Assembly (NCBI RefSeq): GCF_000963965.1
Contig: NZ_BAMX01000014.1
Location: 1 to 64,000, forward strand
Source: Acetobacter orientalis
GTDB taxonomy: Bacteria; Pseudomonadota; Alphaproteobacteria; Acetobacterales; Acetobacteraceae
Direction: 5' to 3'
DNA length: 64,000 nucleotides
Both the position numbers and the translations under genes were made by a program. Below are positions 47,053 through 57,382 of the stretch, in pieces; the first letter of the stretch is position 1; each line of letters starts with the position of its first letter. Below the pieces are notes generated by a model, which saw nothing but the letters and a program-made list of their open reading frames with translations, ran no database searches and was not told the DNA's origin.

Positions 47053-47940
47053 TTAGTCCCCAGAAAATAGGGTAACGGGGTAGCCTTGTGCAAACAGGGC
47101 CGTGCGTAAAGACGTATGGTTAATTTGTGCCGTAATAGCGTTACGCACAATGGGTTTGGCAAAAAAGGCAACGCCTAAACCGGCTTTATGCAGCATGGGT
47201 AGGTCGTTTGCACCATCACCAATGGCCAGTGTTTGCTCTGGGGCCAAACGGTGGTGCTGGGCTAAGGCTGTTAGTAGCTCAAGTTTCGTATCTGGCCCTA
47301 AAATTGGGTGGCCGGTCTCACCCGTTAAGGTGCTGTGTGCGGTAAGCAGGGTGTTAGCGTGGTTTTCTTGAAAGCCGCAAAGCTCTGCCACGCGGGAAGT
47401 AAAGAAGGTAAACCCACCAGAAACCAGAGCGGTGTAAGCCCCATGCGCACGCATGGTTTGCACAAGGGCTTTTGCCCCTTCGTTTAAGCGTACGTCTTGC
47501 CAGGCTTTTTCCATAAGGGATGCGGGCAGGCCTTTAAGCAGGGCCACACGTTCTTTTAGCGCTGTTGCAAAATCAAGCTCGCCATTCATGGAGCGGGCAG
47601 TAATGGCGGCAATTTTTTCACCAATGCCTGCGTGGCTGGCTAGGTCATCTAGCGTTTCGTTGGCAACAATAGTGCTGTCCATGTCTGACACAAGCAGGAG
47701 TTTGCGTCGGGCAGCCTGATGTGTCAGGAGCGCATCTATCGGTTTGTCTGCCAAGGCTTTACGCAAGGCAGGCAACTGGTCAACCGCGCTGGGGGGGCAT
47801 GGAATATCCACCGCTTCTTCAGGAGAGAGAACGGTGGGGGGCTGTGTACCGTCCACAATGTCCCGTGCCAGGGCGATGGTGGCGGCATCCAGCGTGGTCG
47901 CGTCGCGTCGTGCGACAAGGGTCAGAACGAGGCTCATCAT
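47053..47940 (-). CDS. serB: phosphoserine phosphatase
   Basis: A 295-residue HAD phosphatase performing the last step of serine synthesis. The catalytic motif SDMDSTIVANET gives Asp86 and Asp88 with Thr90. Motif II is ALVSGGFTFF, and motif IV is AIGDGANDLPML, which together are diagnostic for SerB. The N-terminal 75 residues form an ACT-like regulatory region. The start is ATG at 47940 (or the next codon). It diverges from miaA by 28 bases, and the small membrane protein gene follows. Confidence 0.94.
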   Translation of the reverse strand: MMSLVLTLVARRDATTLDAATIALARDIVDGTQPPTVLSPEEAVDIPCPPSAVDQLPALRKALADKPIDALLTHQAARRKLLLVSDMDSTIVANETLDDLASHAGIGEKIAAITARSMNGELDFATALKERVALLKGLPASLMEKAWQDVRLNEGAKALVQTMRAHGAYTALVSGGFTFFTSRVAELCGFQENHANTLLTAHSTLTGETGHPILGPDTKLELLTALAQHHRLAPEQTLAIGDGANDLPMLHKAGLGVAFFAKPIVRNAITAQINHTSLRTALFAQGYPVTLFSGD

Positions 47941-47968
47941 TTTTTAGGGGTGTGACAGGAATACCCGC

Positions 47969-48988
47969 ATGAAGCAAGCAGCAGCACAGGGTGCCAGCAC
48001 TGAAAAACCGGCAAAGCAGGTAGCCCTTATTATTGCGGGGCCTACATGCTCGGGTAAGTCTGCTTTGGCGCTGGCTGTAGCGCAGCGGCTTGGCGGTACA
48101 ATTATTAACGCAGACTCCATGCAGGTTTACAAAGAGCTGCATGTTCTAACGGCCCGCCCAAGCGCAGCAGATGAGCAACTGGTGCCCCACCAACTGTATG
48201 GCGTGCTACCCGCAGCCGATAAAGGGAGTGTGGCATGGTGGCGCAACCAAGCGCTTACCGCCATGCAGGCCGCGTGGGCGCAAGGCCGTTTGCCCATTTT
48301 GTGTGGCGGCACAGGTATGTATATGCGCGCCCTAACAGACGGGTTGGCTGAAATACCAGATTGCGGAGAAAGCGCTCGGAATGAGGCCCGCACTTTTGTC
48401 GCTGAGCACGGGCCAGAAGCCTTGCATGCCCGCTTGGCAGAAATAGACCCTGAAATGGCCGCCCGCCTAAAACCCGGCGATTCCCAACGTATTAGCCGCG
48501 CGTGGGAGGTATGGCGGGGTACAGGCCATAGTTTGGCTTATTGGCAGGCACAACCGGGTTTACCCCCAGCCCCTTGCAGTTTTGTGGCGTTGCGCTTGCT
48601 CCCCCCCCGGCCAGAGCTACGCGCCCGCATAGCCCAGCGCTTTACCGATATGATGCAGCATGGCGCAGTGGCTGAGGTAGAAAACCTGCTTTCTCAACAG
48701 CTTGACCCATCATTACCCGCAATGCGTGCGCATGGTGTGCCAGAGCTTGTGGCGTTACTGCGCGGAGAGTTAACCGAGCAAGACGCCATTGAGCGCTCCG
48801 TGCTGGCAACGGGGCGTTATACCCGTAGGCAGGCCACGTGGTTTGCCCACCACGCGCTTTCTGCCCCCGGCCTAACATACACTCTTGATACGTGTATGCC
48901 ACCTTGTGAGCAATTTTCGGAAAGAAAACTGCACGAAATTATTTCTTTTATTCTTTCCGGGATTGACGCTGCCCAATTGGTTCCTTAA
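47969..48988 (+). CDS. miaA: tRNA dimethylallyltransferase
   Basis: A 339-residue MiaA, which adds a dimethylallyl group to A37 of tRNAs that read UNN codons. The P-loop is GPTCSGKS (24-31, Cys in place of the usual Ala), followed by INADSMQVYKELHVLTARPS, HQLYGVL, the catalytic PILCGGTGMYMRAL, and ARYTRRQ-like GRYTRRQATWF. It shares its divergent promoter region with serB. ilvB starts 37 bases after its stop, so ilv genes may be partly read from here. Confidence 0.95.
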   Translation: MKQAAAQGASTEKPAKQVALIIAGPTCSGKSALALAVAQRLGGTIINADSMQVYKELHVLTARPSAADEQLVPHQLYGVLPAADKGSVAWWRNQALTAMQAAWAQGRLPILCGGTGMYMRALTDGLAEIPDCGESARNEARTFVAEHGPEALHARLAEIDPEMAARLKPGDSQRISRAWEVWRGTGHSLAYWQAQPGLPPAPCSFVALRLLPPRPELRARIAQRFTDMMQHGAVAEVENLLSQQLDPSLPAMRAHGVPELVALLRGELTEQDAIERSVLATGRYTRRQATWFAHHALSAPGLTYTLDTCMPPCEQFSERKLHEIISFILSGIDAAQLVP

Positions 48989-49025
48989 AGATGCGGCCCA
49001 ACCCAATTTTGGGAGATAGGAAGAT

Positions 49026-50840
49026 ATGACACCGAAAACAGCCTCTGCCCCGCAAGCCGCACAGACCCCTGCTACCCTCGCTGGTGCAGAAGTTCTTATG
49101 CGCGCCCTTGTAGAGCAGGGTGTCGAGGTTATTTTCGGCTACCCTGGTGGGGCGGTGCTCCCTATTTACGATGCGCTTTTCCGGCAAAAGGAAATTCGGC
49201 ATATTTTGGTACGTCATGAGCAAGCTGCTGTGCACGCGGCAGAGGCTTATGCCCGCTCTACCGGTAAAGTTGGCGTGGTGCTGGTAACCAGTGGCCCCGG
49301 TGCCACCAATGCCGTTACCGGCCTGTTAGATGCGTTGATGGATTCTATTCCGCTCGTGTGCCTGTCTGGGCAGGTGCCAACCGCTCTTATTGGCAACGAC
49401 GCGTTTCAGGAAGCCGATACAACAGGCATTACGCGCCCCGTTACCAAATATAACTATCTGGTTCGCCGGCCCGAAGATTTGGCCAAAACCGTGCATGAAG
49501 CCTTTGCCATTGCACGTTCTGGCCGCCCCGGCCCGGTGCTGATTGACCTGCCCAAAAACATTACAGTGGGTGATGCCCCTTATGTAACGGCAGAGCAGAC
49601 CAAGCCGCGTACCTCTAAAGTACGCACAGAGCCAGATCACGATGCTGTTGCACAGGCTGTTGCGGCGCTTAAAAATGCTAAGCGGCCCCTGTTTTATACC
49701 GGCGGTGGCATTATTAACTCTGGCCCGCAAGCCTGCGAAGGCCTGCGTAAGCTGGCGCGTATTACGGGTTTTCCGGTTACGTCTACGCTTATGGGGTTGG
49801 GTGCTTTCCCGGCTACGGATAAGCAGTTTCTGGGCATGCTGGGTATGCACGGCACATACGAAGCCAACTTGGCCACCCACGGGTGTGATGTGCTGGTAGC
49901 CCTTGGCAGCCGCTTTGATGACCGCGTGACAGGCCGGTTGGACGCGTTCTCGCCCGACTCGTTTAAAATTCACGTTGATATCGACCCATCTCAGATCAAC
50001 AAGATCATTCATGTTGACCTGCCAATTGTGGGTGATGTGGGCCGCACGATTGAGCTGATGCTTGCCGAGTGGGAAAAACAAACCCCCTATGCGCATGAAG
50101 CCGATCTGGCACAATGGTGGCAGCAGATTGAGGCTTGGCGCGCGCTTGATTGCCTGCGCTTTAAGCAAGACCAAGCAGCCGATGCGGTTATTAAACCGCA
50201 AAAAGCCATTCAGCGCATTTATGAATTGGCGCGTGAAACCGGGCGTGAGACCTATGTTTCAACCGAGGTTGGGCAGCACCAGATGTGGGCGGCGCAGTTC
50301 TTCAAGTTTGATGAACCCAACCGCTGGTTAACCTCTGGTGGTCTTGGCACCATGGGGTACGGCTTGCCCGCTGCGGTTGGTGCACAGGTGGCCCACCCCA
50401 ATGCGCTGGTGCTTGATATTGCCGGTGAGGCCTCAACCCTCATGAACGTGCAGGAGTTGGGCACCATTGCGCAGTACCGCCTGCCGGTTAAGCTGTTCAT
50501 TATCAATAACCACTATATGGGTATGGTGCGCCAATGGCAGGAACTGCTGCACGGCTCACGCTATTCAGAAAGCTACAGTGACGCGCTGCCAGACTTTATA
50601 AAGCTGGCAGAGAGCTTCCATGCCAAAGGCCTGCGCGCCACACGCTTGGACGAGCTTGATAGCGTTATTCGTGAAGCTCTGGAGCATGATGGCCCAGTGG
50701 TGGTTGATCTGTGCGTGGCAGAAGGCGAAAACTGCTTTCCCATGATTCCGTCTGGTGCGGCCCATAATGAAATGATTTTGGGGCCGGAGCAGGAAGAGCG
50801 CGGTGCGGAAGTAACCCGTGAAGGGATGATGCTTGTCTAA
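49026..50840 (+). CDS. ilvB: acetolactate synthase large subunit
   Basis: A 604-residue thiamin-diphosphate enzyme that joins two pyruvates to acetolactate, or pyruvate with 2-oxobutyrate, for valine, leucine and isoleucine. It shows VIFGYPGGAVLPIYDAL, the catalytic HEQAAVHAAE (Glu), SGPGATNAVTG, the central FAD/R domain with ALGSRFDDRVTG, and the ThDP-binding GEASTLMNVQELGT, in which the GDG of related enzymes reads GEA; and NNHYMGMVRQWQELL. AGGAAG precedes the ATG. The ilvN subunit follows after 75 bases. Confidence 0.96.
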   Translation: MTPKTASAPQAAQTPATLAGAEVLMRALVEQGVEVIFGYPGGAVLPIYDALFRQKEIRHILVRHEQAAVHAAEAYARSTGKVGVVLVTSGPGATNAVTGLLDALMDSIPLVCLSGQVPTALIGNDAFQEADTTGITRPVTKYNYLVRRPEDLAKTVHEAFAIARSGRPGPVLIDLPKNITVGDAPYVTAEQTKPRTSKVRTEPDHDAVAQAVAALKNAKRPLFYTGGGIINSGPQACEGLRKLARITGFPVTSTLMGLGAFPATDKQFLGMLGMHGTYEANLATHGCDVLVALGSRFDDRVTGRLDAFSPDSFKIHVDIDPSQINKIIHVDLPIVGDVGRTIELMLAEWEKQTPYAHEADLAQWWQQIEAWRALDCLRFKQDQAADAVIKPQKAIQRIYELARETGRETYVSTEVGQHQMWAAQFFKFDEPNRWLTSGGLGTMGYGLPAAVGAQVAHPNALVLDIAGEASTLMNVQELGTIAQYRLPVKLFIINNHYMGMVRQWQELLHGSRYSESYSDALPDFIKLAESFHAKGLRATRLDELDSVIREALEHDGPVVVDLCVAEGENCFPMIPSGAAHNEMILGPEQEERGAEVTREGMMLV

Positions 50841-50915
50841 GGGCAAGCACACTCTCTTTTGTCCGTGGCGTGGTAATACGCTGTTTTTACAAGCGTGATT
50901 TCAGGAAGTTTTACA

Positions 50916-51434
50916 ATGCAGCAGGAAGCTCCCGGTTCTGCAGTTATCTCCCTTCTGGTCGATAACGAAAGTGGTGCACTGGCCCGCATTATTGGCCTGT
51001 TTTCTGGCCGTGGTTACAATATTCGCAGCCTAACAGTTGCGCCGGTAGATGAGCACAGCCTTGTCTCTCGGGTGAATATTGTCACGACTGGTACGCTGGC
51101 TGACATTCGCCAGATTAAAGCGCAGATAGAACGGCTTACGCCGGTCTCTCGTGCGGTAGACCTGTCTTCGGCAGGGCCGCACGTTGCGCGTGAAATGGCG
51201 CTTATCAAGGTTGTTTCCTCTGGCGAAAGCCGTACCGAAGCACTGCGCATTGCAGATGCCTTTAGGGCGCGCGCCGTTGATACAACAGCCTCTTCCTTTG
51301 TGTTTGAACTGACCGGTTCAAGCGACAAACTTGATAGTTTCATCGAACTGATGCGCCCGCTCGGCTTGGCGGAGGTGTCCCGCACCGGTATAGCGGCTAT
51401 CTGCCGTGGGCCGCAGACGATTCAGAACCCCTGA
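50916..51434 (+). CDS. ilvN: acetolactate synthase small (regulatory) subunit
   Basis: A 172-residue IlvN/IlvH protein. The N-terminal ACT domain starts ISLLVDNESGALARIIGLFSGRG with YNIRSLTV, the valine-feedback signature. The C-terminal domain has REMALIKV and a DKLDSFIELMRPLGL block. It binds IlvB and gives feedback inhibition by valine. The ATG at 50916 follows CAGGAAG; a GTG at 50895 is in frame but has no better site. ilvC follows after 53 bases, making ilvB-ilvN-ilvC one unit. Confidence 0.95.
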   Translation: MQQEAPGSAVISLLVDNESGALARIIGLFSGRGYNIRSLTVAPVDEHSLVSRVNIVTTGTLADIRQIKAQIERLTPVSRAVDLSSAGPHVAREMALIKVVSSGESRTEALRIADAFRARAVDTTASSFVFELTGSSDKLDSFIELMRPLGLAEVSRTGIAAICRGPQTIQNP

Positions 51435-51454
51435 CGGTGAAGTACGGCGCCTGA

Positions 51455-52507
<1,053 letters not shown>

Positions 52508-52537
52508 TCTGCCTTCCTGATTTTTTTTCAGGTTTGC

Positions 52538-52575
52538 AAAAAAGCCCTGCCGCATTTGTGCGGTGGGGCTTTTTT
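52538..52575 (+). terminator. rho-independent terminator after ilvC
   Basis: A long stem from AAAAAAGCCCTGCCGCA to TGCGGTGGGGCTTTTTT with a four-base loop and a T run. Confidence 0.85.
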
Positions 52576-52710
52576 ATGTAGCTGATCACTTTTTTGTGCT
52601 CTGTATCAAAGAGGCATTTCAGGCGTTTGGGCTGTGGCGCACAATTGCTAAGGTGCAATTTATACTCATTATCTTTCAACGCGAGCGAGTGGCTCATACA
52701 AGGAAAGCAT

Positions 52711-53241
52711 ATGCACATGTCTCGTTTTACAAAAAACACAGTTCTGGCTTTGGGTCTTATGCTGCTGCCCACACTGGCTTGCGCGGCTGAAACCGCAAGC
52801 GGAGACCTACTGGGCACAGACGGTGCAGTGCACGGGCACGTACAGGTAACCGCGGCCCCTAAAGGCGTTATTGTGCGCGTTGAAGCCAAAGGGCTAACAC
52901 CCGGCTGGCATGGCATTCATTTTCATGAAAAAGGGAGCTGCGAAGCCCCTAAATTTACAAGCGCTGGTGGCCATGTGCACACAGTAAAACCTGTTGTGCA
53001 CGGTTTGCTTAATGAAAAAGCAAATGATGACGGTGACCTGCCCAACCTTTACGTAGCAGCAGATGGTACTGCTACAGTAGAGCTTTATTCTACATTGGTT
53101 GCCCTGAAAGGGGATGCAAAACGGCCTAACCTGCTGGATGCTGATGGGGCATCTTTGGTTATTCATGCCAACCCAGATGACTACACCACACAGCCAATTG
53201 GTGGTGCCGGAGACCGGGTGGCCTGTGCTGTTCTCAAATAA
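52711..53241 (+). CDS. sodC: Cu/Zn superoxide dismutase family protein, exported
   Basis: A 176-residue periplasmic SodC-like protein. The signal peptide ends near TLACA, then the copper site shows GWHGIHFHEKGSC (His70, His72), GGHVHTVKPVVHG (His88 bridging, His97) and VIHANPDDY, with the disulfide Cys in GSC and VACAV and the active-site Arg in GDRVAC. The third zinc His is replaced: the usual HxGDLP reads NDDGDLP (Asp106). This variant recurs in my memory of alphaproteobacterial SodC-like proteins and may weaken zinc binding. AAGGAAAGC precedes the ATG at 52711. Confidence 0.88.
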   Translation: MHMSRFTKNTVLALGLMLLPTLACAAETASGDLLGTDGAVHGHVQVTAAPKGVIVRVEAKGLTPGWHGIHFHEKGSCEAPKFTSAGGHVHTVKPVVHGLLNEKANDDGDLPNLYVAADGTATVELYSTLVALKGDAKRPNLLDADGASLVIHANPDDYTTQPIGGAGDRVACAVLK

Positions 53242-53552
53242 AAAATAAACAAAACGGGCGGGGCTTTAACGAGTGCTCGCCCGTTTTATTGAAAATATTT
53301 TCCCTAAAAAAGAGCATTCATAGCTTATCAGCACAGTGTTGCGTATTGGGGCCAAAGTAAGCCGCCTTACTAGCTTAGGGCTTAATTCAAAAAGTGAATG
53401 TTGAGCTTAGCTGCGTATTTTTGTCGCTCAATGCCTAGCTTAAGCGCACTTGTATTGCTTTGTGCGCGCAAAAAGACCGTAATTGCAGACTGAAAATAGG
53501 GTCAAAAGTGGACTAAGCAGTTTTTAAAATAGCCTTTTACCATAATACGCTA
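53242..53552. other. intergenic region after sodC
   Basis: Convergent gap of about 311 bases with the sodC terminator and no further gene. Confidence 0.5.
53251..53287 (+). terminator. rho-independent terminator after sodC
   Basis: AAAACGGGCG pairs with CGCCCGTTTT around a 17-base loop, followed by TATT. Confidence 0.7.
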
Positions 53553-54833
53553 TCAGGGCAGTTGGGCCATTGTGTCGCCTAGAAAAATGCTGGCCTCAGT
53601 TGGGAGCCATTCCCCTGTGTTTTCGTCGCGCCCTTGCAAAACAAGGCGTGGGGTGTCGAGTGTACGCATTTCTGCAGCCTCTTTTAAAAAAGGCATCATG
53701 GCATCAGATTGTTTGCGGTTTATGAGACAGCACAGCGGTGTGTCTGCAAATGTTTTTATGAGGTCGGCTGTGCTGTCTTCTCCGGCAATAATGGCCAGAG
53801 GCGGGCCTTCGCGTTTGCTGACCATATATTTTTTAATAAGTGCTGTTTTGCCTTGCTCGTAAGGGAAAGGTACATTGGCAGCTTCTAAGGGCAATAGGGT
53901 TTTGTGGTGCTCTTCTAGGCGGGCACCAAAGACGTGCTCACGCGGAATATTGTAGCCATACTCGGTCGATGTTGCAAAAATGGCTGTGCATTCCTCAAGA
54001 GATGCGGTGCAGATAACGGGGTCTATGCCGTGTTCTTGCATAATTTGAAACAGGTCTGATATTTCTGGGGTTAAGCGTAAAGCCTGCGTAATAGTGGCAC
54101 TTACTGGGCCGCCTACACCAGCGCGCTCTGGCGGGCAGGCCCATTTTATGGTGCCAATGGCTTGGCCCAAATACCACTCGTTAGCGGCACGGCTCATGGC
54201 AACAACATCTGTTAAGGTGTGGCCTGCTGCAAGGCTTACCAGCCAGCGCTGTGCGATCTCGCCACCATGAAGGGCGGTTAAAGCGTGGTGGTAAAAGGCC
54301 ATACGGGCTTTAAAGGCCAGTACGGTGGGGTCTTGTTGGAGTTCGTCTCGGGGTAATGGGTGCGGGCGGTGCCCGTAGCGGGCGGCAAGGGCACGGTAGT
54401 CTTCTAAAATATCTTGCACCAATGTGTGCAGGCTTAGGCGTTTGCCATCTTGCGTGGTGAAGGGCAGAGGGAGAAGTTTTTCGGCACCGTGCGAATGTAA
54501 AAGTTTTTGAAATTCATGTGCTGGCAGCAAAAACGCAAAATGCTCTAGCATATAATGGAATAATGTAAGCTGTACGTTGCCGACAATGGCTGTTTCGTCC
54601 CAATCAAATACAATATAGGGGCGTTTTTTATGGTCGTAGTGAGCGGAATATTGACCGTGCGCGACCATAAGGGCTTGCAGGCTGGCGCGTGTTTTTTGTG
54701 CCCATTTTAGGGTTTCAAGCGTGGGGGGCGGCACGTCAGAGGGGTCATAATTATGGGCCTGCGCCATATGCGGGGCTGCGGCCATAGCTGCAAGACCAAG
54801 ACTGAAAGAACGGCGGCTTAAAAAAGCTGACAT
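53553..54833 (-). CDS. Tat-exported HAD-family phosphatase (phosphorylcholine phosphatase-like)
   Basis: A 426-residue exported HAD hydrolase. A twin-arginine signal (SRRSFSLGLAAMAAA, Arg7-Arg8) directs it to the periplasm. Motif I is VFDWDETAIVGN (Asp77, Asp79, Thr81), motif II DPVICTAS and motif IV AIIAGEDSTADLI with an acidic pair, so the catalytic set is complete. The DWDETAI and GEDSTAD variants recall the phosphorylcholine phosphatases of Pseudomonas, which act on phosphorylcholine, but the real substrate is unknown. The start is ATG at 54833. A 661-base gene-free region lies upstream. Confidence 0.82.
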   Translation of the reverse strand: MSAFLSRRSFSLGLAAMAAAPHMAQAHNYDPSDVPPPTLETLKWAQKTRASLQALMVAHGQYSAHYDHKKRPYIVFDWDETAIVGNVQLTLFHYMLEHFAFLLPAHEFQKLLHSHGAEKLLPLPFTTQDGKRLSLHTLVQDILEDYRALAARYGHRPHPLPRDELQQDPTVLAFKARMAFYHHALTALHGGEIAQRWLVSLAAGHTLTDVVAMSRAANEWYLGQAIGTIKWACPPERAGVGGPVSATITQALRLTPEISDLFQIMQEHGIDPVICTASLEECTAIFATSTEYGYNIPREHVFGARLEEHHKTLLPLEAANVPFPYEQGKTALIKKYMVSKREGPPLAIIAGEDSTADLIKTFADTPLCCLINRKQSDAMMPFLKEAAEMRTLDTPRLVLQGRDENTGEWLPTEASIFLGDTMAQLP

Positions 54834-55494
54834 GCGTGATCCGGGGTCTGGGCATAAAATGAAGAAACAGGCTTAAAACGCCTAAACTGCGTTTGGCGTA
54901 AACATAAGAGTGCCGGAAGTTTTGCAGCCTGTCACGTTAAGAGGCTGTGTAAAAAGGCTTGTACGTGCAGCAATGAAGGTAAATTTCGCAGCAGTGTTTG
55001 GGGTAGAGCGTGTGGCAAAAGGCGCGTGTCGAGGCTATTGGGCCTGTTTTGTGGTTGAATGGGCGGTTTTGTAGCAACGCTGCTTTGGCAGCAAGAGCGG
55101 AAAGAAGCTGCTGTACGTGCTCAAAGACAGGCGAGGCTGTAGCTTATAGAGTTTTGTGGAGAGGGGACACTCTAAGTACGGTGCAAGGGCTGCATGTTAA
55201 TTCAAGCACCGTGGCGGCGTGTAAAGCTAACGGTGCTTAGCGTAAAAGAACGTGGAGAGCTGGCCCTAAACCAAGCAGGTTTGGAACCATTTTCTGAGTG
55301 GCTGAAGCCGTAAAAAGCGACAACACAGCCCAAAAACGAGTGGTGCAGCGCAAGCCGTAGCGTTGCGGAAATTGTGCGCTCCGTTGTTTGTTGAGAGCAC
55401 TAAAACGCAAGGGCCTGCATATAAAAAATGCCTACTGGCTCTTGTTATAAAAAAAAGCGGAAAGCCCAAAGAGCCTTCCGCTTTTAAAAGCGCT
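54834..55494. other. 661-base region without a gene
   Basis: Between the HAD phosphatase start and the gltX stop. It holds the gltX terminator and no recognisable gene. A 76-codon plus-strand frame at 55010 lacks a ribosome binding site and family resemblance. It may be a decayed gene or element. Confidence 0.5.
55449..55485 (-). terminator. rho-independent terminator after gltX
   Basis: On the minus strand AAAAGCGGAA pairs with TTCCGCTTTT, followed by a run of U bases. It lies nine bases after the gltX stop. Confidence 0.8.
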
Positions 55495-56826
55495 TTAGTT
55501 GCCGCTACCGGGTAGCAGGCGGGCGAGTACGCGTTTGCGGCCCATAAGGGGTAAAAGCTCGCGTAGTTCTGGCCCGTTTTCTTCACCCGTTAAGGCCAAG
55601 CGTAGCGGGTGGAACAGGGCTTTACCTGAGCGGCCCGTTTTTTCTTTTACAGCCGCTGTCCAGTTTTTCCAGGTTGTGGTGTCCCATGGTTCTGCGGGTA
55701 GCAGGCTGGCGGCTTCTTTGGTGAAGGTGGGGTCTTCTTCAGCCGGGGGCACAATGTCGCCATACACCACAGCAAACCACTGTTTTGCTTCTGAGAGCAT
55801 TTCGATATTGGTGCGAATAGCCAGCCAAAATTCTTCTGTAGCACCTTCCGGCAGGCGGTCTGCCACCGCGCTAAAGGGCAGTTGGCCAAGCAGCTTGTGG
55901 TTTAGGCCCAGAAGTTGGCGTGTATCAAACCGCGCGGCAGATTTGGAAATGTGCGAGATGTCGTACACTTTGGCCTGCTCGGCAAATGGCTCCAAAATTG
56001 GGTCGTCTGAGCTACCAAGGCGGGCCAGATAGGCCACTAGGGCTTCTGACTCTACACCGTCTTGGCGCAGGGTGCGTAAAGACATGGCATCGAAGCGTTT
56101 AGACAGCTTGCCGCCATTTTCATCAAGCAGCAGGGGTAGGTGCGCAAAACGGAAATGGTCTGGCCGTGCGCCCAGTGCTTCTGCAATATCAATTTGCACG
56201 CCGGTGTTGGTCACGTGGTCTTCACCACGGATAATGTGGGTAATGCCTGTTGCTAGGTCATCTACCACAGAGGCGAGGGTATAGAGCACGGTGCCATCGG
56301 TACGTACCAGCACGGGGTCAGAGACAGACGGCAGTTTAACCGTGCAATTACCCATAACCAGATCGCGCCAATTTACAATGCGGTCTGATAAACGGAAACG
56401 CCAGTAAGGCACTTTACCGTTGGCTTCGGCCTGCTGGCGCTGCTCGGGGGTGAGTTTGAGCATGGCGCGGTCATAAACCGGGGCGCGGCGCTGGCGAATT
56501 TGCGTTTCGCGCTTGGCGGCCAGTTCGTGTTCGCTTTCAAAGCAGGGGTAGAGGCGGCCTGTAGCCTTCAGCTTTTCAATGGCGGCTGCGTAGCGGTCTA
56601 GCCGTTCTGTCTGGCGGAAGGTTTCGTCCCACGTAATGCCAAGCCAGTTTAGGTCTGTGCGAATGGCCTCAACGTGGCTTTCTTTCGAGCGGCCCGTGTC
56701 GGTGTCATCTATGCGCAGTTGGAACTTGCCGCCATTACGGCGGGCAAATAGGGCGTTAGCTATGGCAAGGCGGGCATTGCCAACATGCAGCATACCGGTG
56801 GGGCTGGGCGCGAAACGTAGTTTCAT
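55495..56826 (-). CDS. gltX: glutamyl-tRNA synthetase
   Basis: A 443-residue class I synthetase charging tRNA(Glu). It shows RFAPSPTGMLHVGN (HVGN at 14-17), DDTDTGRS, YTLASVVDDLATGITHIIRGEDHVTNT, and a KMSKS counterpart KLSKRFDAMSLRTL in place of the canonical KMSKS. Alphaproteobacteria often carry two GltX types, and this one with SKRFDAMSL is probably the type that, with GatCAB, also serves tRNA(Gln); this is inference. The ATG at 56826 was chosen because the conserved first strand begins there; a longer in-frame start exists at 56868. Confidence 0.93.
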   Translation of the reverse strand: MKLRFAPSPTGMLHVGNARLAIANALFARRNGGKFQLRIDDTDTGRSKESHVEAIRTDLNWLGITWDETFRQTERLDRYAAAIEKLKATGRLYPCFESEHELAAKRETQIRQRRAPVYDRAMLKLTPEQRQQAEANGKVPYWRFRLSDRIVNWRDLVMGNCTVKLPSVSDPVLVRTDGTVLYTLASVVDDLATGITHIIRGEDHVTNTGVQIDIAEALGARPDHFRFAHLPLLLDENGGKLSKRFDAMSLRTLRQDGVESEALVAYLARLGSSDDPILEPFAEQAKVYDISHISKSAARFDTRQLLGLNHKLLGQLPFSAVADRLPEGATEEFWLAIRTNIEMLSEAKQWFAVVYGDIVPPAEEDPTFTKEAASLLPAEPWDTTTWKNWTAAVKEKTGRSGKALFHPLRLALTGEENGPELRELLPLMGRKRVLARLLPGSGN

Positions 56827-56956
56827 GAAGTCTCTATACTGGTCTGGTGGTGTAAAATGCTCTCCCACCCCTTCTAGCGCATTTTTGTTCTAAAAAGAAC
56901 GCCGCAGGTGGGGTGGAGGTATGCGCTACCCCGTATAGGGGCAGCAAGGCGGTGGC

Positions 56957-57382
56957 TTAGTGGTGGGTTGGGGGTTCGTCGTCTTCTGTTTCTATGGCAG
57001 AAAAGGCGAGTTCCTCTTCCTCATCAATCAGGCGGCGGGGGTCTAGGCTGCGCCAGTCGCGCTCCATGGGGGTGGCGCGGGTGGCGGTAAAATCATCCAG
57101 TTCGTTAGCTGAGTGCCAGCCGTCATCTCCGGCATCGACCACTACGGCGTCTTCACCAAAGGCCAGCCATGCGCTGAGCACATCTTTGGCAGAGGCACCG
57201 GGTACGCGGCAGCGCTCTACACTGTCGCGCACGTAGCTGCGGGCAAAGGCGTTGGCGTGGGCTAGGTCGTGAAAGCCGCCAACTTCTTCTAGGCTATCGT
57301 CGTCTTCTGCGCCACCGGAGGAGAGGTCAAGAATACGCACGCGCCATGTCTTGTTGTCGTCCGTGGTGGGGTTTTCTGTCAT
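56957..57382 (-). CDS. conserved hypothetical acidic protein
   Basis: A 141-residue acidic protein that I do not recognise by function. It begins with WRVRILDL and has a central AHANAFARSYVRDSVERCRV block with AFGEDAVVVDA, then an acidic tail rich in Asp and Glu (DEEEELAFSAIETEDDEPP). No signal or membrane segment. Its ATG overlaps the stop of the upstream nicotinate phosphoribosyltransferase gene by four bases, so they are translationally coupled and perhaps functionally linked. Similarity in composition to small Acetobacteraceae hypotheticals is only an impression. Confidence 0.7.
   Translation of the reverse strand: MTENPTTDDNKTWRVRILDLSSGGAEDDDSLEEVGGFHDLAHANAFARSYVRDSVERCRVPGASAKDVLSAWLAFGEDAVVVDAGDDGWHSANELDDFTATRATPMERDWRSLDPRRLIDEEEELAFSAIETEDDEPPTHH

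Noticed and set aside
55010-55240. 76-codon plus-strand frame in the 661-base gap
   Set aside because: No ribosome binding site, no family resemblance and an odd residue composition.
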